The notes: a model not told the origin generated them from the letters alone. 64,000 nt of DNA from Craterostigma plantagineum (GCA_027422505.1 JAPQWV010000017.1:16493501-16557500); one strand, 5' to 3'; counted from the first letter of the stretch, positions 23,391 through 35,945 are shown. A program made the numbers and translations.

Positions 23391-23933
23391 ATGGCCGACC
23401 GTGACCGCCCTCACCAACCACCGCAGATCCAAGTCCACCAGTACCCACAGCGCTACGACGCCGCCGCCGGCGTCAAGAGCCTCCTACCACAGAAGGGTCC
23501 CACCACCGGACAGATAATCGCCGTCGTAACTCTCCTGCCGGTCTCCGGCGTCTTGCTGGGCCTCGCCGGAATAACTCTCCTGGGAACCCTCATAGGCCTT
23601 GCGGTGGCGACGCCAGTCTTCGTCATCTTCAGCCCAGTGCTTGTCCCCGCGGCGCTCTTGGTCGCCGGCGCCGTGACGGCGTTTCTGACGTCGGGGGCTT
23701 TTGGGCTGACGGGACTCTCCTCGCTGTCGTGGGTTCTGAACTCTTTTAGGAGCGTCACTGGGCGTGAGCCGCTGGATTATGCCAAGCATAGGGTTCAAGA
23801 AGGAACTGTGTTCATCGGAGAGAAGACAAAGCAGGTCGGCGAGACTATTAAGAGCAAGGCGCAGGAGACCGGCGGCGCCGGAGCAGGCGTTGGTGGTGGT
23901 GCGAGAGAAAGTGGTGGTGCGAGGACAGCTTGA
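23391..23933 (+). CDS. Oleosin (oil-body structural protein), H-type like
   Basis: Encodes 180 residues without introns. The start at 23391 (MADRDRPHQ) is chosen over an upstream in-frame ATG at 23256 because it gives the family N-terminus. Residues 1-42 are hydrophilic. Residues about 43-114 are a long uncharged hairpin containing the proline knot [12 protein letters not shown] (75-86, P-x5-SP-x3-P), diagnostic for oleosins. Residues 115-155 form the amphipathic helix ([11 protein letters not shown]), and the tail is Gly/Ala-rich. Oleosins coat seed oil bodies with a phospholipid monolayer and stop them fusing. From memory it is closest to the sesame H-type oleosin. Codons are GC-rich compared with the neighbouring transposons. 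Seed-type promoter motifs lie just upstream, and the next gene converges from the opposite strand. Confidence 0.96.
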   Translation: MADRDRPHQPPQIQVHQYPQRYDAAAGVKSLLPQKGPTTGQIIAVVTLLPVSGVLLGLAGITLLGTLIGLAVATPVFVIFSPVLVPAALLVAGAVTAFLTSGAFGLTGLSSLSWVLNSFRSVTGREPLDYAKHRVQEGTVFIGEKTKQVGETIKSKAQETGGAGAGVGGGARESGGARTA

Positions 23934-24629
23934 GAAATGAAGAAGATGCGTACACTGATTTGATCGATAATGTGTTGGTTCTTTCGATGAGATGAAATAA
24001 TAAGGGATGATGTTGTTAATTGTGTCGTAACTTCGTCTGGTGCATGTGTTTGTGTGCTTTTTCTTTGAGCGTGTTTATATGTTTTCGTCTGTTTTGAACT
24101 TTGACGTTACTTATTGTGATCAAGTTGTGGATCATACGGTGTAATGCTTTGAAGACCTGCAACTGATCAAGACAAAGCTTATATAATTCACGTGCCTAAG
24201 TCTTCGCTATATGAGCTTATAATTCATATGCATAGGGCTCTAAAATGATTAGAGCTTGAGCTCGAAACTCGAGTTGAAGAAGTTATATTAGGTATAAAAA
24301 CTGGAGTAAATAAAAAATAAAATGTTCAAGAGCCCTTAATTAGTTTACGACCGAGCTTGCTTGAGATACAATGGAAAGGATTACGATGAAGATGAATCCC
24401 ATATTATATAATTAAACAAGTTCATTGTAAAGCTTCATTCAGTAAGATTCGGAAGAAGAAAAAATGATCAAAAAATAGTCAAAAATCATAATTGTCTATA
24501 AATTTCGTTTTTTCTCTTCCAAGAATTGGGGTTAAAAAAAAAAACAGACTGAACTGATGATAACTGCAACAACTTATATACTATAAGATACAACCCACAG
24601 TTACCTCGATGTACAATGGAAGCTCATTA
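23934..24629. other. 3' flanks of two convergent genes
   Basis: Holds the 3' untranslated regions of oleosin (AATAA-like signals near 23,995-24,002) and of the CCCH gene. No other feature seen. Confidence 0.5.
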
Positions 24630-27600
24630 TTACCTCAATGGAAGCTCTTCTCCATTGGGAGCTTCCAATAGAGTTTGATAACTCTGCTCCTCCATTGGAT
24701 GCTCGGTGATCGAGCATTCCTTGGACGTGGATTCGGCGCCATTTTGGATCGTCTTAGAATTTACAAGCCCACTATTTTCCTTACTGTTATTATTAGTTGC
24801 TGGCAACCACTTGAATTGCATATTCTGACCCTCGAAGCTTTTACCATGAGAGAAAGCTTTTTCTGCAGAGTGCCTTGAGGAAAAGTGAACACGAGCCGAA
24901 ATTCGGGACTGCGCTGCGTCGTCGTTGCGATATTCATCCTTGGGATCTTCTTCGAGTTCCACTGAGGAGAGATCTCCAAAAGTAGAGAAATGCTCCTTCA
25001 AAGCAGCCACCTAATGAACAAACCCAGTCTTTGTGAAAAGTGGTAGTAGCAGAAGACAAAACATCATACAATACTACGTTGAAGGTTCTAAAAACGTATG
25101 GAAATAGGATGACGCAAGTGTGTTTTGAGAGAAGGGTCATAAGCAGGAACTGTAAAGAATCAATTAGTTACAGAGATTCTCAGGGCAAAGAAACTCGAGC
25201 AATCTGTCGAAAATACCTTAATAACCCAACCCATTCACCATTTCCCACGAAGACATAAAACAGAGAGCGAATCAGATTAACATCTAACCTACCAACAACA
25301 GTAGGAGAATACTGAGTGAGGAGGGATATGCACAAATACCATTACTAGTGATAGAAGCAATGAGAAAATAAGATCAGAATGCAAGTTTTGAACACAGATA
25401 AAAAGGGATACATGTAAAGAGAGGAATGGCATGGCAAGAACGTACATTTGCAATGCGAGCAGGGAGTGGTGGGATGACTTTGAATGCCGTGGGTCGGTTA
25501 TCCAGTTTGAATCTGTTCGCTGCATTAGGTGCCCAAGTAGAAGCCCAAGGCTTAACAGGTCTATAAGGTTCTTGTGAAGACGTAGTTGTATTAGTTGTGG
25601 GAAAATTTGGCACAACCTTTTGGTCAGTGACAGAGATGCTAGTTGGATTTGTACTGTCCTTCAGTGATAAATTAGCAGTTTCAAGCTTCAAATGAGGAGG
25701 TTTTTCAACTTCATTTGAATCAACAGCCTGAAAAGAGATTGCAAAGGATGTTGGCTTAAGAAAGATATAAGCCGATGAAAAGGACTTGTATGATTATCAA
25801 CACTGCAGGCCAAAAGCATGGTTGTTTTTCATGGGTAGTTTTTTAGCAAGAAGGAAGCTACGGCCATAATGCCAAAAGAAGAAAAAATGCAAAAGACAAA
25901 GCAATTAATTTCCATACAACATTACTAGAAGCACAAACAACGTAATATAATGCAGATTGCAGGCAAAAATAAAACTGGAAACAAAAGATATATCATCTAT
26001 AAAGATAAAAATACTTTAAAAACACTTATCGGGAAGCAACAAATCAGGCTTACTTGTTTTTGGAGTTTGTCTAACTGTCGCTGGAATTCGTTTCGTTTCT
26101 GTTCTAGCATCTCCTGTTTTTTACGAAGTTCTTCCTTCAAAGTCTCTAAGCTCTCCAATTTCTTTTGTTGAAGAGGAGATGGAACACTACCAACAACGGC
26201 CTTGGGATTATCACCAGACCCATGCGCATTACCTTTTTTGCCACCTGCAGAATTAAGATTTTTTTGGCTTTTATCAACAACAATCTGTCTGGTAAGTCCC
26301 GGGTTGTGTGTCACTAGATGAGAAGTGAGCGGCACAGTATTCTTGCCACTCATAACATCATCAGCAACATTATCTCGGTTTGCCCAAAAAAGTTTGATAA
26401 ATCGATTGCCCATTACTGCATCGGGTGCCTTCAGCGCTGTTTCTGCTTCTTCTCTTTCAGAAAATTGGACAAAAGCTCGTTCACTTTGCATGGGAATATG
26501 AATGCTTATTACCTCACCAAATTTTTTAAAATGCGAAAGAAGAGCTTCCCTTTTGTTGTCTTTAGTAGGAATCCCACTCACAAATAAAGTACGAAGTGCC
26601 TTTTGATGCTTTAAAGACGATTCCTTAACTGGGTGGCCAATTGCAGCAACATTTGCCGACTTCCCTTGATGGGAGGAATCAGTAAGATCCGTGTTTATAG
26701 CCTCCTCTCTCTTAACCCTTTCAGTAGAGATAGAGGATATTCCAACTGAATCAACTGTTTGCATCACATCTGTTCTACGGTTAGATGGGTTGCCACAAAT
26801 AGAAGATTCTGTTTCATAAACATTTGATGGCCTAGGGTTATCCTTATTCCATAGAGGTTGGTCTGGATCATAAACATCTGATGCCTCAAAGCGACCACCA
26901 TTTAGACCCAACCCGTCATTATTCACCAACGGAACAGAAGCACCTGTGGTTACAGGCATAGCTACTTGTGCACAAGGACCCAAATGCGATAATCCAGGAA
27001 GGGAAGCAGGGAGATTTACTTGTGAAAGGCTCTGCAATTTTCAGTCAAAATATAAAAGAAAACTCAACATTCGATTGTTTTTTCTGATCCTGACTCTGTT
27101 TCTATGTCAAATTCCGGTATACCACATGTTTTCATTATTAACGTTCAGAAATAACTTCTCGATAACACATGTTCATGACATAACCATCTGCCGAGTGGCA
27201 GACTGGGACCAATCAAGAAATCCGTAACGTAGGCAAGCCAATTGCTAGTGGTAATGGCATAACTAAGTTCATGTAACCAGTGTTTCGGTTCATTGCATAT
27301 CAAAAATAGAAATATAAGATTATATTCTCCCAAGAATAAACTCGCATTTGTGATGGTTACATGTAATACAGGATCAATGTTTCAGAGTGAGAGATTTGAA
27401 ACATCCGAATCAAGTAATCTAGCATATGTGTCAGACTAATCCATAGCATTGACCAAATCAACCTAAGAAGGATTTATTTTATCGAACCTGAACGTCTTCA
27501 ACAACAATACGGTTGAAACCATGATCCATCGGACACATGTCTCCTCTTAAGCAAAAACCACGCTCCTCAAAATCTGGACACCTTTGCCTTGCTATCCCAA

Positions 27601-28219
27601 GGTTCATTGTTGAAGCAATAACCGGCCCCAGCCCTCCTGGTAAACCAAGTGGGTTAACAGCATCTATCACACCATTTGGTATTCCAGGAAACAGCCCAAA
27701 TCCATTCCATGATACGTTCGGTGAATTAGAAACATTTGGGAAACCCATTCCAGCAAACATGCCAAAACTAGAATCGCGAACGTTCCAAGAAACAGGTCCT
27801 CTTCCCCTACCCCTAGACGGGCCAGCTTCACCAGACATTAGATTTCCCCTAATTCCCTGATTCCAGTGTGAAGGAGCTCTAGAAAAGGAGGCCTGGTTAG
27901 GGCGTTTATTCTCATGCCTTGAGGAAAAATCTCTCTCTGGATTTGCATCATTGGTTTTCCAGGCAACGCCAGCTTGAGGATCGCCTTCTCTAAAAGAGTA
28001 CCCATTTTCAGAAGGCCTGTTCCTTTTTCGAAATGTTCTTGGCAAACATTGATCTGGAGTATCCCCTTCAAGAGATTGAGAATGTTCCTCCCTTCTACGA
28101 TGCTTATGGTTACGATCGTCATCCTCATCTTCGCCTTCACTGATTTCTTTATCCTCCGGCTCATCATTGTGGTCAGAGGATACAAGGTCTGGCATTTGAG
28201 AAGAAGCCTTCAGCTCCAT
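24630..28219 (-). CDS. CCCH zinc-finger / RRM RNA-binding protein (RBM26/27-like, plant C3H41-type)
   Basis: Four coding exons on the minus strand with GT-AG junctions: 28219-27488, 27031-26054, 25727-25446, 25010-24630, adding to 2373 bases (790 residues plus stop) in an unbroken frame. Domains: acidic and Arg-rich N-terminus; C-x8-C-x5-C-x3-H zinc finger around residues 214-233 (CPDFEERGFCLRGDMC); first RRM about 390-462 (TLFVSGIP, RAFVQF); a Lys/Glu/Gln-rich coiled coil about 531-570; second, weaker RRM about 660-735. This order matches the RBM26/RBM27 family, which in animals acts in nuclear RNA surveillance, and plant CCCH-RRM proteins such as Arabidopsis C3H41. The plant function is not inferable from sequence. 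The gene looks intact and host-derived, unlike most of its neighbourhood. Confidence 0.92.
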
Positions 28220-29190
28220 GAGAAGATGAGGAAGGAAAAAAGTGGGTTTCTTCTGGAAAAGTTACTCCTCCAGCACATATGATGTCAGAGTTGGCACCTT
28301 GTTAGTTGTTACTTAACCTAGAAGAGGTCATGACCTGAAAGTGGAAAAAATAGATCGAGATGGCGGATGCTAAGAAATCACGAAAAGCTTGTTGCCAGCC
28401 AATAATGAAAATACTATCAAAGTCCCAGTAAATTGGCATCAGTAAAGAAATAACAAACAAGTAGATACTTCAGGGACCATGGAATGACAAGCAACAACAG
28501 ACATATAGATATAGTATCCTCAGTGCATAAACATTACTTCTAATTATTGTTTCTTCGATCTCGAAAACATTCAGTTAGAATGAACATTTTTTTGCTGAAA
28601 TAAGAGATTCAATCTCAGGAAAAACACAACGAGATGGTGATGTTAAAGAAATATCCCCATAAAAGTTCATCTCTAAGCAATCGACTTTGAGGATCAGCAA
28701 TACTATAATTTCAGTATTCCTCAAACTTCAATATGCCACTGGTTATAATCAAGAGGTAATGCAAGAGTTAAATGATATGATAACAGATTGATCAATCGAC
28801 CAAATCCTACCTCAACGCTCCAAGATTAAACACCTAAACCTACACAATTTGTTGTATCAGTCAAGCCCTAAAATTAATAATTTCATGTCAGAATCGCAAG
28901 TAACTTCTCAAACACTTCAAATTCACAAACCTCAGATGTGACAATGCGACGGCGCCAAAAGGAAAATCAACACTAAGCAAAAACATGAACACATAAAACA
29001 AAGCAAATGGAAAAACAACAACGAAATTAACTACAATATCTAAAAAATTAACTACAATATCTAAAGATGAAAACCAATCACAATACTAAAGTATACAACA
29101 CAGAAAAGAAAAACAATCCACTCAAAATATAACAAATAAAATAAGACAAAGTGAAGCTGGAAATGGAAGGTAGCTACGAACCTGACGTGA
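28220..29190 (-). promoter_or_regulatory. Probable 5' UTR, leader intron and promoter of the CCCH/RRM gene
   Basis: No coding signal. On the minus strand a donor-like CAG|GTTCGT lies at about 29,182, which could begin a leader intron ending shortly before the ATG at 28,219. The transcription start cannot be fixed from sequence. Confidence 0.35.
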
Positions 29191-29454
29191 TGAGAATTCG
29201 ATTGTTTTTAATTCATTAAGGTCTGTAAGATTTGTGACCCCTTGTTGAGGTTCTTAATGATTCGACTATGACCCAACCCGATAAAATACGATATCGACTT
29301 GAATTCATTCACTTCTGTTGATGTCTATAGTATTATAAATCTGGGGATTTTCCGTTTGTTTATTGCGCATTTATATACCAAAGGCTTGCCGATTGCCGTT
29401 GGGTTTGGCTCAGTGCTTTATATTTGCAGACTGCCCCTCTATATTAGGGCTGCT
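29191..29454. other. Spacer, no feature seen
   Basis: Short non-coding stretch between the CCCH gene leader and the next transposon. Confidence 0.4.
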
Positions 29455-31462
29455 AAAAACCAACCGCACACGAACCGCACACGAAAATAGCAGGTTTGGC
29501 TTAGTATTTTCGACCTATTTAAGTAATGAGTAAACATGAGCCCATCAAATAGTAAGTGGGTCAGGTCAGGGTTTGAATTTTCAACATGAGATCAACCTGA
29601 AACCAACTCGTTTATCAACCAATTTACTCGTATAATATAAATTATTAAAATATCGTTAAAATTGATGAATTATGCTGATATTCATGAAGATGTAGATGAG
29701 GGTGGAAGATCAAATGTAAGAGAGCATAGTCGAAAGTTCGAGTTCGATTTCGATCGATACCTGATGACTATGAAATAACTTGATATTTTAACTATGTTTT
29801 GTGAGACTTCTGTTATTTGAAACTTTAATTGTTTCTATAATTATGTTGATGTTTCAGAAAAAAAAAAAAAGAGGAAAAAACCTAAAATGGTCCTCAATGT
29901 TTACCCCTTGGACCAATTTAGTCCATAATGTTTCGCGAGGACCAATTTAGTCCCCGATGTTATCGAGTTTTGAACCAAATGGGTCCTGCCCGTTAAATAG
30001 CCGTTAGTTTGGATGGAAGTTGACACGTGTCGACATGCGATTGGCCAGACTAAAAAACATAAATTAAACATTAAAAAATGGGGGGAAATCAAAAAAAAAG
30101 AAAAAAATTCAAAATAGAGTAAAAAATTAAAAAGAAGGAGAAACTTACTAACAAATTAAATAACAATAACAATGAAATTTTAAAAATAATAAATTAAAAT
30201 CAAATAAAAAAGAAAGAGAGAATGAAAATATATTAAAATAATAAATTAAAGAAAGAAAAAAATACAAGAGAAAACTAAAAAATAAATTGGGAGAGCAGAT
30301 TAAAATAAAAAATGATATTTAAAAAAAGTAAAAAATAAAGACATATTTATTTATTAATAATTAAATAAAAAGGAAAAAACAAAATTAAGGATAAAAAATG
30401 CATCTTAAAATTTTACGAAGACCGTCCTTACCAAGTTAATGAGGACATAATCGTCCTAGTTCTCGAATTTTTTTAACATATATACTGGGACGACTGCATC
30501 CCCGTTAAATGGATAGAGACGAGATCGGGAATTCTCGTCAACTTTCAGTGATATTTTTATCCTATTTTATATTTTCACTTACTTTTAGTTTTTTTCTTAT
30601 TTATTATTTTTTTGGTTTTAACATTTTCTCTCTCTTTTTTGTTTATTTTTTACTTAAGTTATTTAAATTTTGTATTTTTTCTCTATTTTAATTTATTATT
30701 TTAATACATTTTATTATCATTTTATTTTTAATTGAATTTAATTAATTTGTAATTTAATATAATTCTCTCTTTATTTTTATTTTATTTTAATTTATTATTT
30801 TTTCTTTTCCTATTTTTTTAGTTTTTTTCCTTTTTTTTGGATTTTTTAATTTATTAGTTTTTTCTTTTCTTTTGTTTTTGAATTTATTTTCCTTTTTTGG
30901 ATCTTTTCTCTTTTTTAATGTTTAATTTGTTATTTTTAATATATTTTCATTCTCTCTTTCTTATTTATTTGATTTTAATTTATTAGTTTAAATTTTATTT
31001 TTTTTATTATTTAATTATTTTGTTATTTAATTTATTAGTAATTTTCTCTTTTTTTATGAATTTTTACTCTATTTTTTGAATTTTTTCCCCTTTTTGGGTT
31101 TAATTTATGATTTTTTTAAGTCTGGTCAATCGCATGTCGACACGTGTCAACATCCATCCAATGTAACGGCTATTTAGCGGCGGGGACCAATTTGGTTTAA
31201 ATTCGATAACATCGGGGACTAAATTGGTCCTCGCGAAACATTGGAGACTAAATTGGTCCAGATGGTAAACATTAGGGACCATTTTAGGTTTTTGCCCAAA
31301 AAAACTGCTTTGTTTATCTATTTTTTTTTGTTTAAGCATATCGTGTTTGGGTTCAATATTTCAACCCATTTAAGTAAACATGACAGGTCAGTGTTGAAGT
31401 TTTCAGCCCGTTTATTAAATGGGTTGAAGTTTTCAACAACCCGTTCCTGTTTACCACCCCTA
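29455..31462. mobile_element. hAT-like non-autonomous element, interrupted
   Basis: TAGGGCTGCTAAA at the left and TTTACCACCCCTA at the right are imperfect inverted ends. Arms inside both ends share phrases such as CATTTAAGTAAACATGA-type words. Flanks CTCTATAT and CTCTTATG agree at five or six of 8 positions, a possible aged hAT duplication. The middle is taken by another element (29,875-31,293). Confidence 0.5.
29875..31293. mobile_element. Non-autonomous element with about 200 bp TIRs (Mutator-like)
   Basis: Bases 29,875-30,085 recur inverted at 31,083-31,293: AAAACCTAAAATGGTCC, GACCAATTTAGTCC-type phrases, GACACGTGTCGACATGCGAT. The centre is extremely AT-rich and non-coding. Long TIRs suggest a MULE-type element. 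It sits inside the hAT-like element above. A partial relative lies at 44,635-45,160. Confidence 0.75.
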
Positions 31463-32082
31463 CTCTTATGGTTACAACTTAAGTCGTTTATAAGTTCACG
31501 CACAAACAATATTGATTTTTCCAAATTACTCCCGTAAGATTGATGTTTAATTAATCTTTCGAATATTTGGCTGTTCCAAAAGTAGCTTCTTTTAATTTGG
31601 CTAATCCCGAGGTTAGAAAGCTTATTAAAAACTTATCTAGATTTTTAATTTCGTTTCCAAAAAACAACATCCTCCATAGAGGGAATGAATACATTTTATG
31701 TTATACTTTGGTTGAATCCTATGTTAAGGAATAACTTAGTGTTGGGATTTTTTTGGACTAAATAAAATAATGGGACAAAGTCCAAATTAATCCCTTTTTA
31801 TTTAAATCGAGAAGTCGTCCCTCACTAAAATTAAAATTGATAATGATTCAAAATCAAGAACAAGTTTTTTAGACTATTGATTTGCTCAAAATCGATATCG
31901 ATTGAGTGAGAAATTAATTCATAAGTTTGCCTAAACAAAATAACAATAATAATCGTCACAAAATAAATGGTGACAGGGCAGGCCGATGACGATCTGACAC
32001 ATGCATTGCCGAGGACGATGTGGCGTTGTTTTGGCACTGACTCGACAGCATGGCAGAAGCCATGGCGGAAAAAATAATTCAC

Positions 32083-32114
<32 letters not shown>

Positions 32115-32136
32115 TATGTTGGATGTATATAAAATA
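31463..32136. other. Spacer with an (AT)n run
   Basis: No coding signal. A dinucleotide AT run occupies about 32,082-32,114. Confidence 0.5.
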
Positions 32137-33223
32137 GGGGTTTCAGCACTTAAGTACCTACAGTAATAAAAATAAAGCAAATCCGTCCCATGTCACAATT
32201 ATTTTTAACCTTGGTACCCACTTCAATTTTATTTTACAGATATGTACCTAACTGACGGATTTACACTTATAAAAGCTGGTTTATTACAACTTTACCTGGG
32301 GTTTCTAATTTCAGCGCTGAGATTCATAAAAAAAATCATACACCCTCAAACCTCGCCCAAATCGCGCGACATTCTTCCCCAGATCGACCCATCGTTGTTT
32401 TGTTTCAGATTCATCGTCTTGGTAGGTTTTCGCTTCCTTTGACCTTCGTGGTATGCGCCTTCTGATATTTAGACGATTTTGATTTGAAAAGAAAAGGCAA
32501 GTCCTTCGTCATCCATCAGAAGCTTGCGTGTGAACTCTGTGGAGAATCATTAGGCTTGTATCTAGTTTGCCTTTGCCGTTATTCGTTGGGTTAAGCATTT
32601 TCGATTAATGTTCGTATGATTTGTGCGTGTTATTTTCAAATGGATCGACTTGTTGTGGTCGATTTGCGTTTTTTCGAATGGTTCAATTTACTGTAATCGA
32701 TTTAGATTTTTTCCAATGGATCGATTTTTTGTGGTCGGTTTGGTTTTTTTCAAATGGTTCAATTTACCGTGGTCGATTTGGGTTTTTTCGAATGGGTCGA
32801 TTTGGGTTTTTTCTAATGTGGTCAATTTGTTTTGGTACCACATGATCATTGTATTTGGTACCATCTGTTTGGGCAAAATGGTACCCCGTCTGTAAATAAA
32901 ATGGTCTTCATTACTCGCTAACAGTTTTGCTTTTTTGCAGAAATGCCTCCGCAGCATAGATATGATCTTTCTTCCAGGTTTCATCTTCCTTTGTTTCGAT
33001 CTACCATAAGCAAATTGATTCCCAGAATATATGAAATATACCTTATCTTTTATATTAATGTACCTTATCTTTTGCAGATATAGTACCATAATCTGCAAGT
33101 ATACCGTACCATTTGTTATACCATCGAAAATAAATAGATTCCTAATCAAATCGCATAGGGCTGTGTGATTTTGACCAGACCTAATAATAAAATGACTAAA
33201 CAAAATTTTTTTTGCACATTTAG

Positions 33224-34223
33224 TGTGACGCCCGGGGCCGATGAGGGCGGGGAGTGATCCCCGGTGCTAGAGAGGTGCACGGACAAGGAGCGGCTCCTGG
33301 CAGGCTTCTAGGCGAAGGGGTACATGAACGAACCGATCCGACACCCGAATGAGATGAGATCCTGAGACTGACAATGTATGGGCATGTCAGGCTAAGAATC
33401 GTATAAGAGAAATGATAGTACTCATATCACCAAGGTCGACCTACCTTTTCGGGAGTCCATCCAAAAGAACTTCGAAGTTAAGCGTGCTTGACTTGAAGCA
33501 ATCTTAGGATGGATGACCCCCTTGGAAATTTGCCCAGGGTGCGTGTGAGTGAGGACAAAGCACACTGTAAGGTTAAGTAGTGATACAGTGGGGTCAGACT
33601 ATCAGTCGGAGTGTGGTGGGGCCAACCCCACGGGTCCCGCCAGGGACCGATGCTACAGTAACACCTGGTATGGGACGGGATGTTACAGGTGGTATCAGAG
33701 CATAACCTCTCGCAGTACGGGGCTGGTTCGGGGACGAACCAGGCGGAAGCTGGTGGGCATGTGACGCCCGGGGCCAATGAGGGCGGGGAGTGATCGCCGG
33801 TGCTAGAGAGGTGCACGGACAAGGAGCAGCTCCTGGCAGGCTTCTAGGCGAAGGGGTACATGAACGAACCGATTCGACACCCGAATGAGAGGAGATCTTG
33901 AGACTGACAATGTATGGGCGTGTCAGGCTAAGAATCGTATAAGAGAAATGATAGTACTCATATCACCAAGGTCGACCTACCTTTTCGGGAGTCAATCCGA
34001 AAGAACTTCGAAGTTAAGCGTGCTTGACTTGAAGCAATCTTAGGATGGGTGACTCCCTGGAAAGTTTGTCCAGGGTGCGTGTGAGTGAGAACAAAGCATG
34101 CTGGAAGGTTAAGTAGTGATACAGTGGGGTCAGACTATCAATCGGAGTGTGGTGGGCCCAACCCCACGGGTCCCGCTAGGGACCGATGCTACAGTAACAC
34201 CCGGTATGGGACGGGATGTTACA
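33224..34223 (+). mobile_element. Cassandra TRIM retrotransposon, copy 1, complete
   Basis: Two near-identical 464 bp LTRs (33224-33687 and 33760-34223), starting TGTGACGCCC and ending GGGATGTTACA, enclose a 72 bp interior. The interior holds an initiator-Met primer-binding site (TGGTATCAGAGC, 33690-33701) and a purine-rich end. The element is flanked by perfect 5 bp duplications TTTAG (33219-33223, 34224-34228). Each LTR contains a 5S-rRNA-like segment, the hallmark of Cassandra. It encodes nothing and must use enzymes of other elements. ORFs seen through it are chance. Confidence 0.93.
33466..33546 (+). promoter_or_regulatory. 5S-rRNA-like internal promoter in Cassandra copy 1 (LTR 1; twin at 34002-34080)
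   Basis: AGAACTTCGAAGTTAAGCGT, GCTTG and AGGATGG(A/G)TGAC line up with the A box, intermediate and C box of plant 5S rRNA (AGTTAAGCGTGCTT, AGGATGGGTGACC). It is a domesticated promoter fragment, not a functional 5S gene. The LTR 2 copy keeps the C-box GGATGGGTGAC exactly; LTR 1 has GGATGGATGAC. Confidence 0.85.
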
Positions 34224-34228
34224 TTTAG

Positions 34229-34632
34229 GACTCACCATATTTTCCAAAATATACGTGATAACAATGAAAAAGTGATGCACATAAAACATACGTAAAACAC
34301 CTAAATCATCGAATCACATAATCACATAGTAGCAGGTAAGCGTTTACGTGTCGTAGATGAATGATTCACCTACCTGTCCTCCAAATAAAGTCAATCAAGG
34401 AATCTGGTAACTTCCCTAACAGGTCGAGCCTCTGAGCAATAAATATTATCATATCAGTATATTTGCTAAATTGCATAATTTTCGAAGTTCCCAAACCCTA
34501 ATTATCGAAACCCTAAAAATACCAAAAATCTTAAAATAGTGAAAACCCTAGAAATATCGAAAACCATGAGTGTCGAAAACTCAACAAATGCCGAAAACTT
34601 ATGCCTATGCCAAAAACTTCTAGTACTGTCGA
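34229..34632 (-). mobile_element. LTR fragment related to the 3.9 kb solo LTR, inverted
   Basis: ATGCCGAAAACTT and TGTCGAAAACTC-type words are the reverse complement of the motif swarm at 18.6-19.3 kb. The rest also resembles long chromovirus LTR sequence. The Cassandra element is inserted at its left edge or within it. Confidence 0.5.
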
Positions 34633-35335
34633 AAATAGTGTTCGCTATTCGGTAAACCGAACCGAAATACCGAAATACCAAAAATTCGGTACAAAACCGA
34701 ACCGAACCGACAAATTCGGTTCGGTGTTCGGTTTGTTAAAAATAAAAATTCAGTAATTCCGTTCGGTACAGGTATACTGGTTCGGTATACCGTACCGAAC
34801 CGAATTACCGAATTTTATATTTATTAAAAATATATTAAATATGTTAAAACATATATACTTAAACGGCCCAGCCTACATATATACTTAAACAGCCCAGCCC
34901 ATTATAGGGTATTCTCTCATCCCTCACCTCACTTCTCTTCTCTCAGCTCATAGTCGCACTCGCAGAAGCAAAGAACCCTAGCCAAACAGTCCCAAATTGA
35001 AAACAAAGCTCAATCACAGTTTGTCTCGCAGCGCAGCCATCTTCCTCGCCTTTTTCGAGTTTATTTGGGCCTTCGGAGTTTTTATTCGGGCGAGTGCTTT
35101 AAGAAATTTCATGTTCTCAGTCCAATGCTCAATCACTTATGTCTCGCAGCAACAGTGCCAGCTGAATTTTGTCTTTTTTTTTTAAAATTCGGTTAACCGT
35201 TCGGTTAACCGAAAAAACCGAATTACATTTCGGTATAACCAAATACTGAACCTAGAATTTAGGTTCGGTATTCGGTTTTGAAAATAGCCGAACCGAAATT
35301 TCAGTTCGGTTCGGTTCGTACCGAACAAACAGCCC
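34633..35335. mobile_element. TTCGGT-rich TIR element (hAT-like MITE)
   Basis: Both ends consist of TTCGGT/ACCGAA words arranged as inverted arms (about 34,640-34,805 and 35,187-35,335), with AACAGCCCTA at the right edge. The middle is non-coding. No clean target duplication. A related but distinct element lies at 62,263-62,631. Confidence 0.5.
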
Positions 35336-35689
35336 TAAACCCTATTATGACGTATTACACATTTAAGGGATACCGTACCTTTATAGACTTTGTAGGGGTA
35401 TCTGCTTGCTGTGTTAAGCGTACCTTCTCAGATACGGTTGCAGTACCCAAACTTACATATGACATCAAACATCTTCTGAAAGGCACCGACATGTCAGAGG
35501 ACCCGTCTTTTCGTGATTTGTTACCCCGTATGTCAGAAACATGTCCAGTCGTGATAGAAAATTGTCTCTGACAACTCTTTGACATATAAGCGGGCTTATT
35601 TTTTTGACTAAATATCTTCAAGTCATGTTACCGTACTCCAATTTATATGGTACCTATTTCTGAAAGGATACAGTACCCTCTATGGTATG

Positions 35690-35945
35690 TTTATAGTACC
35701 CTGTTGCTTACTTATATCGTATCATATAGTACTTTGTTGGCATATATTACAGTACCTTTTTATAACCCTAGTTATATTACAGTACTTTGTTGACATATAT
35801 TACAGTACATTGTTGGCACATATTACAGTACCTTGTTGGCATTTATTACAGTACCTTGTTGGTATATATAGTACCTTGTTGAGATATATTACAGTACATT
35901 GTTGGCATATATTACAGTACCTTGTTGGCATATATTATAGTACCT
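35690..35945 (+). repeat. Minisatellite, about 23 bp unit
   Basis: About ten imperfect copies of a unit like CAGTACCTTGTTGGCATATT, differing at a few positions and in length. Confidence 0.75.

Noticed and set aside
33466..33546. 5S rRNA gene
   Set aside because: Only the internal promoter part of 5S is present, repeated in each LTR of a Cassandra element; the rest of 5S is missing.
33478..33822. Minus-strand 114-residue ORF across the Cassandra interior (and the similar one at 54,431-54,734)
   Set aside because: Pro/Cys-rich chance reading through a non-coding TRIM; the two copies are similar only because the element is.
35278..35571. 97-residue ORF as a transposase or Ulp1 protease fragment
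   Set aside because: Starts inside the TTCGGT-rich arm and shows no catalytic His/Asp/Cys pattern that I can identify.
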